DNA of 64,000 nt from Dermatemys mawii (lineage: Eukaryota; Chordata; Testudines; Dermatemydidae). The stretch's first letter is position 1; the number at the start of each line of letters is the position of its first letter. The stretch lies in NCBI GenBank assembly GCA_007922305.1, contig ML677358.1:14042131-14106130 (forward strand), written 5' to 3'. Position numbers and translations under genes: made by a program. Of this stretch, positions 24,640 through 38,200 are shown piece after piece. The notes below the pieces were generated by a model that saw only the letters and a program-made list of their open reading frames with translations, was not told the origin of the DNA and searched no databases.

Positions 24640-25400
24640 TATTACCCATTGGGGGGGGCCTCTCCTCTCCTCCCCTCCCCCATCCCCGAGGGAACCCGCC
24701 CCTCCCCGCCATGGGTCACAGGACTCCTCCCCCCTCTCCCTTTTCCCGCTCTTAGTTAACAGCTCCGCCCCGCCCCCATGGCCACCCGGCGTTTCCTTCT
24801 GACTCCGGAAGGCGTGAGGCCGTTGGGCGCCCTTTGACCCCGGAAGGGCTTGTGGACGGGCAGGCACTTCCGGTCTGGCGGCCGGGTTCTTCCCGGCGTT
24901 CGGTCGCCAGAGGCACGGAGGGTCCCGGGCCGGTCCGTCTCCCCGGCATGCTGGGGCGGCCGCCCCCCTCAGCGAGCGCAGCCTCCCGGGCCCGCGGCCC
25001 CCTATGTCGCTCGCTGGCAGCTCCGCCGCTGCCCCCGCCTCCCCACTGCTGGGCCTCGGCTGGGATGTGACCGGCCCCCGCTCGCCCGGTGCTGCCAAGT
25101 GAGTAACCGCCGTGCCCGCGGCGCCCTGGCCCCAGCTCCCCGGCCTGGCCCGTCCCGGCTGCCGCTGGCTCGTAGGGGATCCCTGGGAGGCACCTGCGTG
25201 CCCAGCTCCTGGCGTGCCGAGGTGCCCGCAGCAGCCCCGGGCTGGCCCTTGGCCTCGGCGGCGCCCGGTGCGTTACTGGCGGGAGCAGCTGTTTGTCCGT
25301 GACAGCTCCGCTGTCGCTCGTGGGGCTGCTGGGACAGACCGTGCGCCGCTTGTCGCTGGATCTGGACTGGGGAGAGTGGCCCGGTTCAGGTAACGTGCTA
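24640..25400 (+). promoter_or_regulatory. HMGXB3: CpG-island promoter of HMGXB3
   Basis: Base composition changes abruptly from AT-rich flanks to a strongly GC- and CpG-rich block, with no TATA box seen. Three ETS-type cores (CCGGAAG or its complement) lie within about 70 bp at 24,805-24,811, 24,840-24,846 and 24,867-24,873, which is typical of housekeeping TATA-less promoters. The block lies just upstream of, and overlaps, a splice donor leading to the first coding exon. The transcription start is inferred to lie about 24,870-24,960; it cannot be fixed from sequence alone. Confidence 0.8.
24874..25098 (+). other. HMGXB3: HMGXB3 exon 1 (non-coding 5' UTR, 5' end approximate)
   Basis: A consensus donor GTGAGTAA begins at 25,099 inside the CpG island and is the best partner for the acceptor before the ATG exon about 1 kb downstream. 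The exon would be entirely untranslated. It contains several ATGs; one at 25,065 is followed immediately by TGA, a start-stop upstream element. The left end is a guess. Confidence 0.55.
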
Positions 25401-26116
25401 GTCAAGCCAGACCTAAACAGGAGTCTCTTTCTAGGGCAGGTTTGCATTTTGTAGCCTAGTTTACCTGGTCGTGTCCTTCCTCGGCGTAAGGCAGGTCTGA
25501 GGCCTTTTGCTGTATTCTGTTTATTCTGGATCCTGAAATCCTGACTCTCTCCTCTACTTACTTACTTAAAGCCTGCTTCAGAATAAATAGAGTGGGCACC
25601 TCTCAGGATAAAAGGGTTATTTAGCCTCCATGCTCATTCAGTGTTGGGCCTTGCTTTTGTGCGTGAAAATCAGATAAAGCGGTTTTTGAAACTGTCCGCA
25701 AAGACTTGGGCTAAAAAAATCAAATTCATTTCTTGGTGGCTACTCCAAAGCTGGTGCTTAACAGCTTTTAGGTGTAACTACCGGGGGCTAAATTTGTATT
25801 AGCAATTTAAAGGAAAATGACTAGTCCCATTGTCTATCTAATCTTTTTTATCACAGTACCTTACTGTGATTACTTTGGATACAACGTACACCGAAGGTCT
25901 GTGCTGTACTTTACTTACATCCACTAGTGGCCCTCTCTTGAGTTTTGTTTAGTACAAAACCACAAACAGTGACAATAAAGCCAAATATCTGATTTGTTAG
26001 TGGAATTAAGGGTTAGTGCTATCTTCCACTTAAGATGAATTAAAGGCAATTTACTAAAACTGAAGTATTCAAAATTTCTGAAGTTATGCATTTTTAAATA
26101 ATGGTCTGTTTTAGCA

Positions 26117-26262
26117 ATGGAGGCTCAGTATGATGGCACTGAAGTAACTGTAGTGATGGAGGAAATAGAGGGCACCTACACCTATACATCTCCAGTACCA
26201 TCTAAGAAGAAGAAAAAATACAAAAGCCCTGGAGATCAAGGGGAAAAGGCCAAAAAACCCAG
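26117..26262 (+). CDS. HMGXB3: HMGXB3 exon 2, first coding exon
   Basis: The exon begins at 26,115 after TTTTAG, so only two untranslated bases precede the ATG. It encodes residues 1-49: the acidic start (MEAQYDGTEV), the Lys run, and the first residues of the HMG box (AKKPR). It ends in phase 2, with AG of an Arg codon completed by the next exon. The donor is GTGAGT. Confidence 0.95.
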
Positions 26263-29200
26263 GTGAGTTCCTCTGTCTTCCTTGCTTAGTTAATCTCTGG
26301 CATTGTACAGTTTGGGAGCAGTATTCATTACCTTTGATATAAGGCTTACCTCTGCAATATACATGGTCTGGTCTACTTATTGCCCTAAACAAGTGTTACT
26401 CCTCTCAGAAGAGCACATTTATATCCTATATATAGGAATATAGTCTTACTGCTTTGAAATAATGTTATGTATGTACCATACCTTTCTGATATCTGCTACT
26501 GCTCGACCAGAGTCCTGCAGTCTCTTCAGTTCCATGGCTGGGAAAGGGTGGGGACCCTCTTTACTGCAGAAATGCACTCGAGTCTAAAATGGCATTTAAA
26601 AACATTGCAATTTTAAGGATAGCTAAAAAACACACTTATGTTGCCTGTCTGAGTTGCAAGCAGCCTGAAACTGTAGCTCTAATGGGGAACAACTTCATTC
26701 ATCTCAGTTGGGTATTAACTGACATCTAATGACAACTTAAGTATTAAGAGTCATAGAATGTTTTATATCAAATTAAACATTTGTTTTATCAAATTAAACA
26801 TCGCTATTTCCATTTTAAATAGTGACAGAGTCCTGTGGCACCTTAAAGACTAACTAAAGTAGTGAAGCATAAGCTTCTGTGGGCTAATACCCACTTCGTC
26901 GGATGCATGCAGTGGATGGCGAAGTGGGTATTAGCCCACAAAAGTTTATGCCTCACTACTTTTAGTTAGTCTTTAAGGTGCCACAGGACTCTTTGTCACT
27001 TCTGCAATTCTAGACTAACATGGCTACCTCTGATTCCATTTTAAATAGGTTTTTTTAAAATGAGTCTGCTAGAATTTCTAGTCTGCTGTTTTGGAGTGTG
27101 GCAGAATTTAGGCCAACGTAGTCACTGAGTACATGGGTCTTTGGTTATAAAATAAAGGGGAGTCATGAACAGGTAAAGCACTTATCTCAAAAGCAAAGGA
27201 AATTAAACTAGTATTTTAAAAGGCAGTAAAATCATACAACCAAGAGCTCCACAATTCAAACCCTTCTCTCTCCTTGAATAGACACATGCTAAACCACCCC
27301 TGCTTTCCTCCTTATAATTTCGGACCTACTGAATTCGCAGTCCATTTTGGTCAACTTCACAGTCAGGATTTTAAAAATAATAAATTTCATAACTGCAGCT
27401 ATTTAAATCTGAAATTTCATGGTGTTATAATTGTAGGGGTCCTGACCCAAAAAGGAGTCGGACGGGGGGTTGCAAGGTTATTTTGGAGGTGGGTTGCACT
27501 ACTGCTACCCTTAATTCTGCGCTGCTGCTGGTGGCAGCGCTGCCTTCAGAGCTGGGCAGCTGGCGAGTGGTGGCTGCGAGCCCATTTCTGAAGGCAGACC
27601 CGCTGCCAGCGGCAGTGTAGAAGTAAGCATGGTATGGTATTTCCACCCTTACTTCTCTGCTGCTGCCTGTAGAGCTGAGCCTTCATTCAGCAGCTTCCAG
27701 TCTCCATCTGCCCAGCTCTTAAGGCAGCAGCACAGAAGTAAGGGTGCTATGATATGGTATTGTCACTCTTATTTCTGTGCTGCTGCTGGCCAGCCGCTGC
27801 CTGCACAGCTAGGCACCAGGCCAAAAGTTGCCACTCTGGCCAGCCAGCTCTGAAGGCACTGTAGAAGGAAGGGTGGCAATACTGCAACCCCTCTGCAAGT
27901 CCCCTTTTGGGTCAGGACCCCCAATTTGAAAAATGCTAGTCTCCCCTGTGAAATGCGTATAGTACAGGATAAAAACACACAAGACCAGGTTTCACAGGTG
28001 AGGGAGTCCAGATTTCACAGTCTGTGACAAGTTTTTCATGGCTGTGAATTTGGCAGGGTCCTATTTATAACCCGAGTGGTCTCATTCTTTCTGAGAACCA
28101 GGAATCCAGAGTCCATAGCCCTCCTTCCTAGAGCCAGACTAATCTAAACAATCTCTTTATTACCTACAGCTGCTTACTCAGACCAGCCACAGTTTCCCAG
28201 GTATCTGTCCTACCTAGAGCATTGCTGCTGTTGTCTTTATATCCCTAGGCTTGGCCTGAATTAGTCACATGCCCTTCCTATCACATGACCAAAATAATTT
28301 TCCCACCTGTGGAACTGAGCTGATCTTCCCACAAGTTGGTCTGTGGCCTATTTCTTCTTAAGAGGCTAGCCATCCATTGAAAGTACCCAATAATTGCATG
28401 TTTAATTTGTGATCTACCACTTTTTGTCCACTAAATGGTTAAAGCACTATTAGCGACTCAAGTATGTTTCACATTTTGTTGAATGATTGATAGTGGTCTG
28501 TGCGCCCTGTCCCCTATGTCTCTTTCTATGTCTTTACTTTTATTAATAAAGATTTTTTGCATTTTTCTGGCTGTCTATGGAGAACAAGCCCATAACATTT
28601 CTCATAATTGCACTTGAGACCAGTATATGACTGGTGGTGTCTTTGTTTCAGGTGTGTTGTTAAGAAATAGACTTGAAGTTCAGTATACACTTGTGTTTCA
28701 GATCTGCTTATCTCCTGTATTATTATGATATATACTTGAAAGTACAGCAGGAGCTCCCCCACCTCCCCCAATCTGAAATTAACAAGAAGATCAGTGAGAG
28801 CTGGAGGTTGCTTAGTGTGGCTGAAAAAAGCTACTATTTGGAAAAGGCCAAACTGGAGAAAGAAGGATTGGACCCGGTAAGTCAACTTCCTTAAATAGCT
28901 TCACATCTCCTGCCACCCCATGGCATATGAATCAGCTGCTGTATCCTTTGCTTTTGCCTGAAAATATACTGGGTAAAATATTAGGAAAAATCATGATTTG
29001 CCAGCTATTTTTTACTTAATGTAAATAAGCATTGTTTCCAGTGTATTCAGAGGTAGTTGAGATGACCTCTCCATTAGAATTGAAGAGCTGCTCCATTTCT
29101 TTAAATTTGCAAAGCATTTTGAGTCCAATGATATCTGATTACACTGGACTGAAGCACATTATAGTGCAGAATATTGTAATGTAACTTGACAAAACACAGT

Positions 29201-32200
29201 GCGTAAAAGGACAGAAGCAGACTGACTATATGTATGAAGTAGATGTTTTAGACCAGTCCTATCTTAGTGGCAATGCAGATCATGCTTACATGGGAGACAG
29301 ACACTTAATTACAGATTTTTGGTCTGTAGTCCTGCTTGGATTATGATTGCTGTAGAGGCTTGGGGGTGAAAAGAAGGTGACTTCTTCTGTTGCTCTAGTC
29401 AACTCACTAAGGAGCAGCATTGGCAGACTCCAAAAGGGTCCTGTCCAGTACCTACTAGTCAGAGGAATAGTGACTTTCTGGTAAGGCCTCCAGAATGAGT
29501 GAGTGTATGGGGCGGGAGGGGATTCTGGAGGCTGTTAGATATGTGAAGGACTTGCCAACAATCTGCCTTGGAAGTTATTTGAACTGTAATGGATGCACTT
29601 TAAAAAAAAAAAAAAAAAAAAAGAAAGAAAGCCATCAAAAAGACCCCCACCCCTTATCCATGATCATGAACCAAACCAACTTCTTTCTGTGTCCCTTTCT
29701 CCTTTCTATTCCATGCTTTTTATTTTAACAGAACTCCAAGCTGTCCACTCTGACTGCAGTAGTTCCAGACATTCCAGGTTTCCGTAAAATCCTCCCTCGT
29801 TCGGATTACATAATTATCCCCAAAACCACTCTTCAAGAGGACAGGAGCAGGCAGCACCTAGAACTCTGCGTGGCACAGGGCCAAACAGCATCTGAAGGAA
29901 TACCAGCTTCCACCAACATCACAAGTGTTGCCCACGATGCCATGCAAAACATCCTTTCTGTGGACTCGAGCCATGTTGGCATTTCTGAACAATGCGTTGC
30001 CATTGAAGGACTGGCAGAAGAGACTGCCTCGTTTGGTCAATCAGACACCATAGAAGAAGTTGTTGCTTCAGAGATTCTCTCTCATTATGTCAGACCCATA
30101 GCAGATAAAATGACAACTGGAGATATCCTCCTGGATGAGGCTTCTTTGGAAATAGGAGAGGGACATCCGTATCAGACAACTAGTGTGGTTATTGAAGAGA
30201 CTCTGGTTAGCAGCTGCAGAGACATCTCCAATGGGAGCATTGCTGTGGCACAACCCCAGGTTTCTGATGGTTTGTCTGTGGTAACAGTGGTGACCGGGAG
30301 GGTAAGCTAAGCTAGTGATAGCTAGTAATTCTATTTCTATTAACTTATTGCCTGAATTGTTCCTATAGCTGCTTAAAATCTTTATAGCAATTCCTGGTGG
30401 CTGAAAGTGACACTAATAAATTACCCCGTTCCGGCTCCACAGCTCAACTAGATCAATAGTGATGAAAGCAGCAATCTTTGTTCATTATAAGTCAGTCAGA
30501 AATGCAGTGCAATGTCTCCTTTCCTCCCTACCACTATTGCCCTCAGGCCTAAAAAAATGAAGTGCTGGATCAAGCTGTGAGGTATGGGTTGTATTCCACA
30601 GATATATGAAAGCACTGTTCTGTGGTGTCTCTGTGTTTTATCTCTGTCCCAGCTGCAGAGGACTGAATGAGGGCTCTTTTAGAATCCCTGGTTGGTGTTG
30701 AGGATTCAGTGACATAAAGCAGTTTCCGTTTAGGAACGGAGTATGTTGCTTTCATAATGCTTAGATTGTGAAGAGAGAGACAATCTGATAATCCAGTCTA
30801 CAGAGCACTCCCACTGGGCCTTCACTCCTGAAATCCTGTCACTTGTACTGCTGGTGCCGTACTGGTTTACTGTATGATATGCTCTTGAATCTGATGTTAA
30901 AGAGACCCTCAATAAAAGGTCAGAACACAGCTAGCTAGATGTGTCCCCCTGTCTGTTACGTATCTTTTCCTTTTCCTCTTTTTATTTTTAGGACGCAGAT
31001 GAGAGCAGCTCCTCCATGCCTACCACACAGTTTATTATGCTACCTCTCCCGGCTCACTCTGTTGTGGAGAACCCGACATCCATCAAATTGGTGAGTAAAG
31101 GAGGAGCTTGTATGTTTCTATTAGGACTTATCTACAGTAGTATATGGAAGGTGATAGTAGCCTAAGGTAGACCGGGCACACTAACTTGTCTACATTAGGC
31201 TGTTAACATATATTGATTGACACCTTCCAACTCCTAGCCTAGATATAGCTTTAAGAGGTTTTATCATGTTCCTCTTCTTTACCCTACTAGATAGCTATCA
31301 CTTCCTCTCTCATGTAAGTTCCTGTGTACTCTAGTGCAACAGCTTCAGATAAACTTTTTAAGAAATGGAGTTTTATAATGAATATGGAAACAAATAGTGC
31401 GGTCAGAACAACCCCCTTCTGTGCTGCTTACTTTGATAGTAAATTTAGTTTATTTTAAGCTGTTTTCACACTTTTTTTTTTGTATTAGCACGTGACTATA
31501 CTGTATAGATGGAGGAGCTGGTAATTGTCCTGAGACACAATTGAGGGTTTTGGTACCTAAACTTGAACTGCCTTCCATTTCTCCCTTTGTTAAAATAATC
31601 ATCCGTGAGCTATTTCACAATTTAAGGGTCACCTTCAGATATTACAGTTAGCACCCACTGTGATGAATAGAGTAGTTCATGTTCTCTTGGCTATCTGCAG
31701 ACTGGTATGGCAATGAATTCGCTTACGCTTGGTTCATGTTTCCTCACATTCATAAAGGATTGAGATGCATTTTTAAAAATGCAAGCTTAGCTTCTGCAGC
31801 AAGGGTTATATCTTTGCTAAATTGCACAGCTGCAGCAAACATGGGCCTTGATAATATTTAGCAATCAGTGAAAGGACTGAGACCTCTGAACCTCTAGGTT
31901 CTGACTACAACTCTGACTCACTGACCTTTTACAGTCAAAATATTTGACCTTTGTGTGAATGTGTTTGTCATCTGTGAAATGTGTAGTACTACTTGGCTTA
32001 TAGAGGATTGGGGTGATTATGGAGTTAATGTTTGAGTGCTTACTGGTAGAGAATGATGATTGTGATGTGGCTTTGTGTCTAATTTTGCAAAGAAATTGTT
32101 GGCAACCCTTTTGTTTCAGACAACCACTTACACCCGCAGGGGCCATGGAAACTGCACCAATCCTGGTTGTTCTTTTACTTATGTCACCAGACACAAACCG

Positions 32201-35200
32201 CCAAAGTGCCCAAAGTGCGGGAATTTCCTGGGAGGGAAATGGATCCCAAAGGTACGTTTCCACTCGTCAATAACTTTCTTTTATTTCCAGTGACTGAGTC
32301 TCGGCTGGGAAGTGACACTTGTGTGAATACCTGTGAAACCCCAAAGTCTGTGTGCTGAGCAGGTTAGGAAGCAAATCCCTGTCCTTTTCCACCAGTGTAT
32401 CTGCTAGAGCAAGTCACCAGCGAGAGGGTTAGACTTGTTTTCTATCCCAGAGCTCTCTTCTGGATTTCTTGTATCCATGCTGAGGATGCCACTCATAGAG
32501 TAGTAATAAATAAAAGGCACAACCTTGTGAAGCCCTGACCCTTAGACAGGTCACTCTTCCTTCCTTGCATTCTGACTCCAACATGATGCCAGTGTTTGAA
32601 AAGTGCCCATCAAACCTGCTTACAGCATCACATGAACTGAAGGACTCGGTTCAACCACTTGTCTCATGGTCTTTTTATAGACAGGTGGGTAAACAAAACA
32701 AGCATCATCTTGTCTGGTTTGGAGCCATTTTTGCAGGGTAAGATCCCATTACAGTCATTTTACCATGATTTGAAAGGGAAACAAACAGCAAACTTCAAAA
32801 TACAGAGGACATTTGGATCACTTGAGAGCCAAGCCACAGGAATTCCAAAACCACCACCCTCCTTACTTAGTATACTTAGCTCCTTGATTGGGTGTGGTGG
32901 AAAAGGCCGCTCTAGAGAGCTGGAGCTGTAAAAGAGAGGGCATCATATTTAGAGAAAGCAATGGATGAATGAGTTCTGAGCTGGCTATTTTGATAGTAAT
33001 GCTGATCTGACTAAAGCCTGGTCTATGCTTGAAATTTGGAACAACCCAACTGTGAAAAAAATCACACCCAAGTGCCGTTATTAAGCTAACCTAACCCTCA
33101 AGAAAGTTGTGGCTAGGCTGACTAAATAATTCTTCCGTTGACCTACGTACTGCTGCTCAGGAGGGTGGATTACCCACATTGACTGGAAAACCCCTTCCTT
33201 TGCCATAGTGTGTGTCAACACTGTGGTGCTACAGCGACGCTGCTTCTGCCACACCTGTAGTGTAGACATGACGGAATAGAACACTTTGCATGTAATGTTA
33301 GCAAGGAGCTCAGTGTATGAGGAGATAATGTTTGTTCTGGCTTTATATACAGGTGTACTGCTCAGCCCCTTGCCTTGCTGCTCCTCTAGCCAATGTTAAT
33401 TAGCCATCAGTAAATCAGCCAAGATATGAATACGTTTTGGATGTGAAAGTCTGAAGCTCTGGAACATCTGGGATGTTCTGATCATTTTTGTTCTCTTTCT
33501 AGGAAAAGCAACCAAAAGGCAAAGCTGAGCACAGTTCGGGTATCCCCCTCAAAGCACCAGGGGCTAAAAGAAGCCAGCAGCCAGTAGCCACAGAGAAGGC
33601 AACGGCTTGGGAAGATGCCACCAAGTCTACTTTGGAAAGCTCTGAAGCGGTCAGCCAGCTCCTGAATGCAGTGCCTATTCAGGAGCAGATACAGGAGACT
33701 GAATGGGAGGAAGTGATCATCTCTGAGGCTCACATCCTTGCAAACAATGAGCAAGCCCAGGACAGAGGGAATGTAGCAACAGTGACACTGGCTAAAGATA
33801 GCGATGTGCAAAGCAACTCCTCCTTAGAGCAGCCAGAGAAAGACAGCGTAGGGAGAGGGTCACAGCCATCTGCTGAGATGACAAGTCCACTTGCCAGTCC
33901 AACTGCCACTGTAAAAAAGCCAATGGGGTGAGTCACTTTTGAGCGATTCATAGTGTCACACTGAGCTATCACTTGTGTGTGGCAGTGTTCATGGTACTGA
34001 TCAGTACTGGCATCGGAGCTTTTTGGATGTCTCATTTAGGTAACAAGTGAATCAGGATAAATCCAGGGTCAGATTTGTCCTCCAATCCTTCAAAAGCATT
34101 GTAGATATTAGTTTTGCTCTCTTCCATTCTACCCTCTGCCCTGGTATGTGACTTCTCTTCACTGGCATAAGTGGAACTTTTGCTACAACTGCACTTCTTG
34201 TCTTTCAGAATTGATGCTCTTGCTGCTTCACCCAAAGGACAAGAACTGAAGAGCAAACCAAAACCCAAGCCCTCCTTACTGGCTGCTGCGAGACCCATGA
34301 GAGCAATTCTACCTGCTCCAGCTAGCTTGGGGAGGGAAGCCCGCACAGAGCAGCTCAGCAGCCGACAGGGCTTTCCAAGTAATGGTAAAAGCAAGAAGCC
34401 ATCCACAATAGTCTTAGGCAACAGAAGCTCCTTAAGCATGGGGAGGAGGAGGCAATAAGCATATGGCATGGTGGAATGCTACATTTGGAGTGACTTGCTG
34501 GCTTGATATTACAGTGTTAATGCCCTACAAAGACCTTTTAAAAATACTTGTTTAGATTACAGCTGGTTTAGAGTTTAGTTGGTTTGTTGTAGTCAGCAGT
34601 GGACTCTTTACAAAATTAATTTTAGCCAGCAAAGGGTTACTTCACCTGACCCCTCAGCTGGACAGAATTGAATTTGCAAAGACTGATTTGATCAGGTTCA
34701 GAGGACAGCAGCTCCACTGTGTCCTGTGGCTGCATTTGCCAAAGTTGTCAAAGTAAAACAAAAAGCAGATTTCACACACTTAGCCTGCTGTTTTCTTTCC
34801 TTCTTCAAGATAAGCATTCCCCTGTGAGAACCTCGGGCCTGAAGCCCAGTACGCTGAAGCAATTGGGTCAGTCTATCCTACAGCCATCTAGCATCAGTGA
34901 GCGAAAGGTGAGAGTGATTCTTGCTTTTCCAAATGCATGGTCTCTTGCACTTGGATTTCTCCGCTAGGTTCAGGGTGGGATTTCACGCTTCTGACTTGAA
35001 TGTGTAGAAACTGAGTATAAATCTGGTAACTCCTTGATGGGATTTGTCTAATGTTACTTAGTACATGAGGTTTGTATGAGGCAGCATAGGTTAGTGGTTG
35101 GAGCACATGACTTTGGAGCCAAGAACTACTTAGTTCTAATCCTGGGTCTGAAGCTCTGTGGCCTTGAACTAGCCCTTCCATTTGCTTCTTTGATAACCCT

Positions 35201-38200
35201 TCCTTAGTTATCTTCAAGGGGTATTTTGGGGATCCGTTAGTGCTTTGCAGATGTGATGTATGATAGAAGTACTAAGTATTATTCTTACGTGTGTGCTGTG
35301 AGATGACTGATTAAGAAGCAAAGCTGTTGGAATAAGCTTGAATTTTAACCCTATAATTTGCAAAAAATGTACTAAAGCCTTTGTTACTTAAAGGTGTTTA
35401 CTGGTCTTCTTTTAAAGCCATAAACGTTACTGCTTGTGAACTGTAATCAGTGCTGGGACTGTCAAATGTTTGATTTATATGCTTTTCCCCTCCTCCTCCT
35501 CAACTGCTTTCAATCTACAGCTCCACAGCAGCCCAACCAGCAGGGCATCTCAGGTGAAAGTAGTGGAGGTCAAACCAGATGTATTTCCCTCCTATAAATA
35601 CAGCTGCACCGTAACGTTGGTAAGAGTCTTTTTGGTGGTTTGATTCCTGATGTGGGGCACCATTGAACCTGTTTTGAGAAGTGGCAATATTCTTGAAAGG
35701 CAATTGCTTTCCTCTTCATGGTTAGTGCTTTGGACTTGATCATTCTAACCTTGATGGAGCTGTTGTGAGTACTTCTGGCTCTGCAGTCTGCTCCGAAGGC
35801 AAAGCTTAGAATTTGGCTCTTTTAATTTTTAAATGCAGGCATTGTCCATGTAATCTGCTGCATTAACAACACTAAACATCTCCGTCTCCTGCAGGGGTAA
35901 TGGTAGGGTAAGCTTCCCTGCATGGCAGTACTAATATCCCAACTCTGTCCTGGAGGAACCATCATTAGAGGGAAGAATGTAGGCCACAGTTTCCATGCTG
36001 ACAAAATATTTGTTCTCTTGAGACTGCCGTAAGAAACACCTGTTGCAGTGGTGGTTTTTGTGAAGTGACCTCTTTTTAACAGGCCTGAGAGATCAGATCC
36101 AGCTCATTTCCCCCCACCTCAGTGAACTGCTGTGTTGGCTTCAGCAGGTAGTGATTTCAGGTCATTACTGACCTGGGCTGGATTTAAGCCAGTGACAAAG
36201 CTGAATAGTTCTGCGTGGTATTACAAGTACTTTGAGTCTCACAGTCCTTATGATTTGGCTTCTCATTCAGGCTCTTCCCTCTCTTGGCTTCTCTCTCTGG
36301 AATGGCTCTACTCCTGCGACTTTCAGGCTTGCACGGAAATATCCTGGCTCCTTATGTGCCTTTAAAAAAACTCGTGCTTTAGGTATTTCATTGCTGACTT
36401 ACAACAGCTACATTGAACTAGAAAGTTTAGTGTTGTGTTGAAATGATATTTGCTACTAATCCCTTAAACTGGATTTTTCTTGGTGCCCTAATGCAGCTCT
36501 AATTCCCCCTTGCCTTAATTCAGGAGGGTCAAATATCCTGTTATTGCTGAATTTGTTTCCTCTGCCAAGTATCGATGGTATTTGGAACTAGACTTAAAGC
36601 ATACAGATTAACTGAACTGGTCCTTAAAGCAAGTGGCCATGCCTGTGGTTTATCCCCTGAAACTAAGTGTTAGATATTGCGGGACAGCATGTGCTATTCT
36701 AGCAGACTTCTGTTGTCTTGAGCCTGTTGGCATATGAAAGTAAGAGAGAAGAAACTTTTGCCTGTCTCTTTCCAGGATTTGGGATTGGCAACATCACGTG
36801 GCAGAGGGAAGTGTAAGAACCCCTGCTGTAGCTATGTATACACAAATAGGCACAAGCCGCGGATCTGTCCCAGCTGTGGCTACAACCTCGCCAAAGATAG
36901 AGCTGAGAAAACTGTGAAATCCCTGGTGAGTTCTGTTCTTTCACGCTTGCTGAACTGTTGAGTTCATTGTATTTCGTCTTTTAGATTCATGGATTTCAAA
37001 GCCAGAAGAAACCAGTATGATTATCTAGCCTGAATAACCTAGGCTATAGCATTCCCCTGAATAATTCCTAGAGCATACTTATTTAAAAAATTATCCAGTC
37101 TTGATTTAAAAATATCCAGTGAATCCACCACAACCCTTGGTAAATTGTTCCAGTAGTTACTCACTTTTTTTTTTAATTACCTCATTTCTAGGCCAAGTTT
37201 GTCTAGCTTCAGCTTCCAGCCACTGGATAGTGTTATACCTTGGTGTAGTGTAGTCTGTTGGCTTTCTGGGTTGTATAAAGAGCTGGTTGATGCTCAGAAT
37301 TTCCATTCTGTGGGAAACTAACAGTTTGAAATTTGTGTTTGCTCTGAATTGGAACAAAACCAAAAAGATTGAACATTTTTCACAAAAATGAAATTTGTTT
37401 TTTTTTAAAAAAGTTTCAGGTTGATAGGCAAGTTTGGTTCTGATTTTAACTTCAATTTATTTTTCTTTGAAGCGAACAGTCAAAGTAACAGCGAAGCACA
37501 AAGTAAAAACATTAATTCCAAGAAAGTCTGGAACTTTTCTACCCAATTTAACAGCTTTTATAAAAATGAAAAATTTATCAAAATTGACCTTCTTAGGTGA
37601 AGGTTTAGATTTTGATGAGAGAGCATCTGGTGACTGAAAAATGATCCTCTGGAAAATTGTCAACCCACTGTAGTTGTGTAGTGACCTCTCTTTGGCACTA
37701 TTCACTGCTCGTCATGGCTGTGAATAGTAGTTTTCACTGAGGATAGGTACAACAGACTAATAGTACTCAATTGTACCACTGGAGGCACTCGGCAATTAAA
37801 AAAATGCCTCATAGAGCAGATGCACATGAGGCAAAACCTTCTAGAACTAGTGAGCAGCATCAGACTTGTCTGATTTGTGCGGTCTGAAGGAGGTGAGGTC
37901 CCACTTTTATAATCTGATGCCACCACAGCTCAGTCACAAAGGCAGCAACTGTCAGTTCAGTCTGTCCATTGTGTACTACAATGTCCTATTTTCAAGAGCT
38001 TGTAACTCCAAATTGACACTGTGCCTGAATTTTTGGCAGGCAAATTCTCAGCTTGTGTTTTTTATTCAAATAGAAAAAAAAATTGCTATGGCTACTTTTA
38101 TATATAAAAAGATGCTAATAATGAACTGTGGTTTCTTAAGATTTTTTTTTTTTTGCCACTGTGAGCAAACATCTGCTTCTGAATTTTATAAATTTAGTTT

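Noticed and set aside
24619..25447. Long overlapping open frames on both strands (up to 231 codons) in the CpG island
   Set aside because: Very GC-rich sequence lacks stop codons by composition. The translations are Arg/Pro/Gly/Ala-rich without domains, and the region has the features of a promoter and 5' UTR.
28526..28885. 119-codon minus-strand frame over HMGXB3 exon 3
   Set aside because: An antisense shadow of the HMG-box exon and its intron; the plus-strand reading is clearly the real one.
29600..29630. A-rich run with GAAAG, considered as a SINE poly(A) tail
   Set aside because: No SINE body or target duplication is recognisable next to it; treated as a simple repeat.
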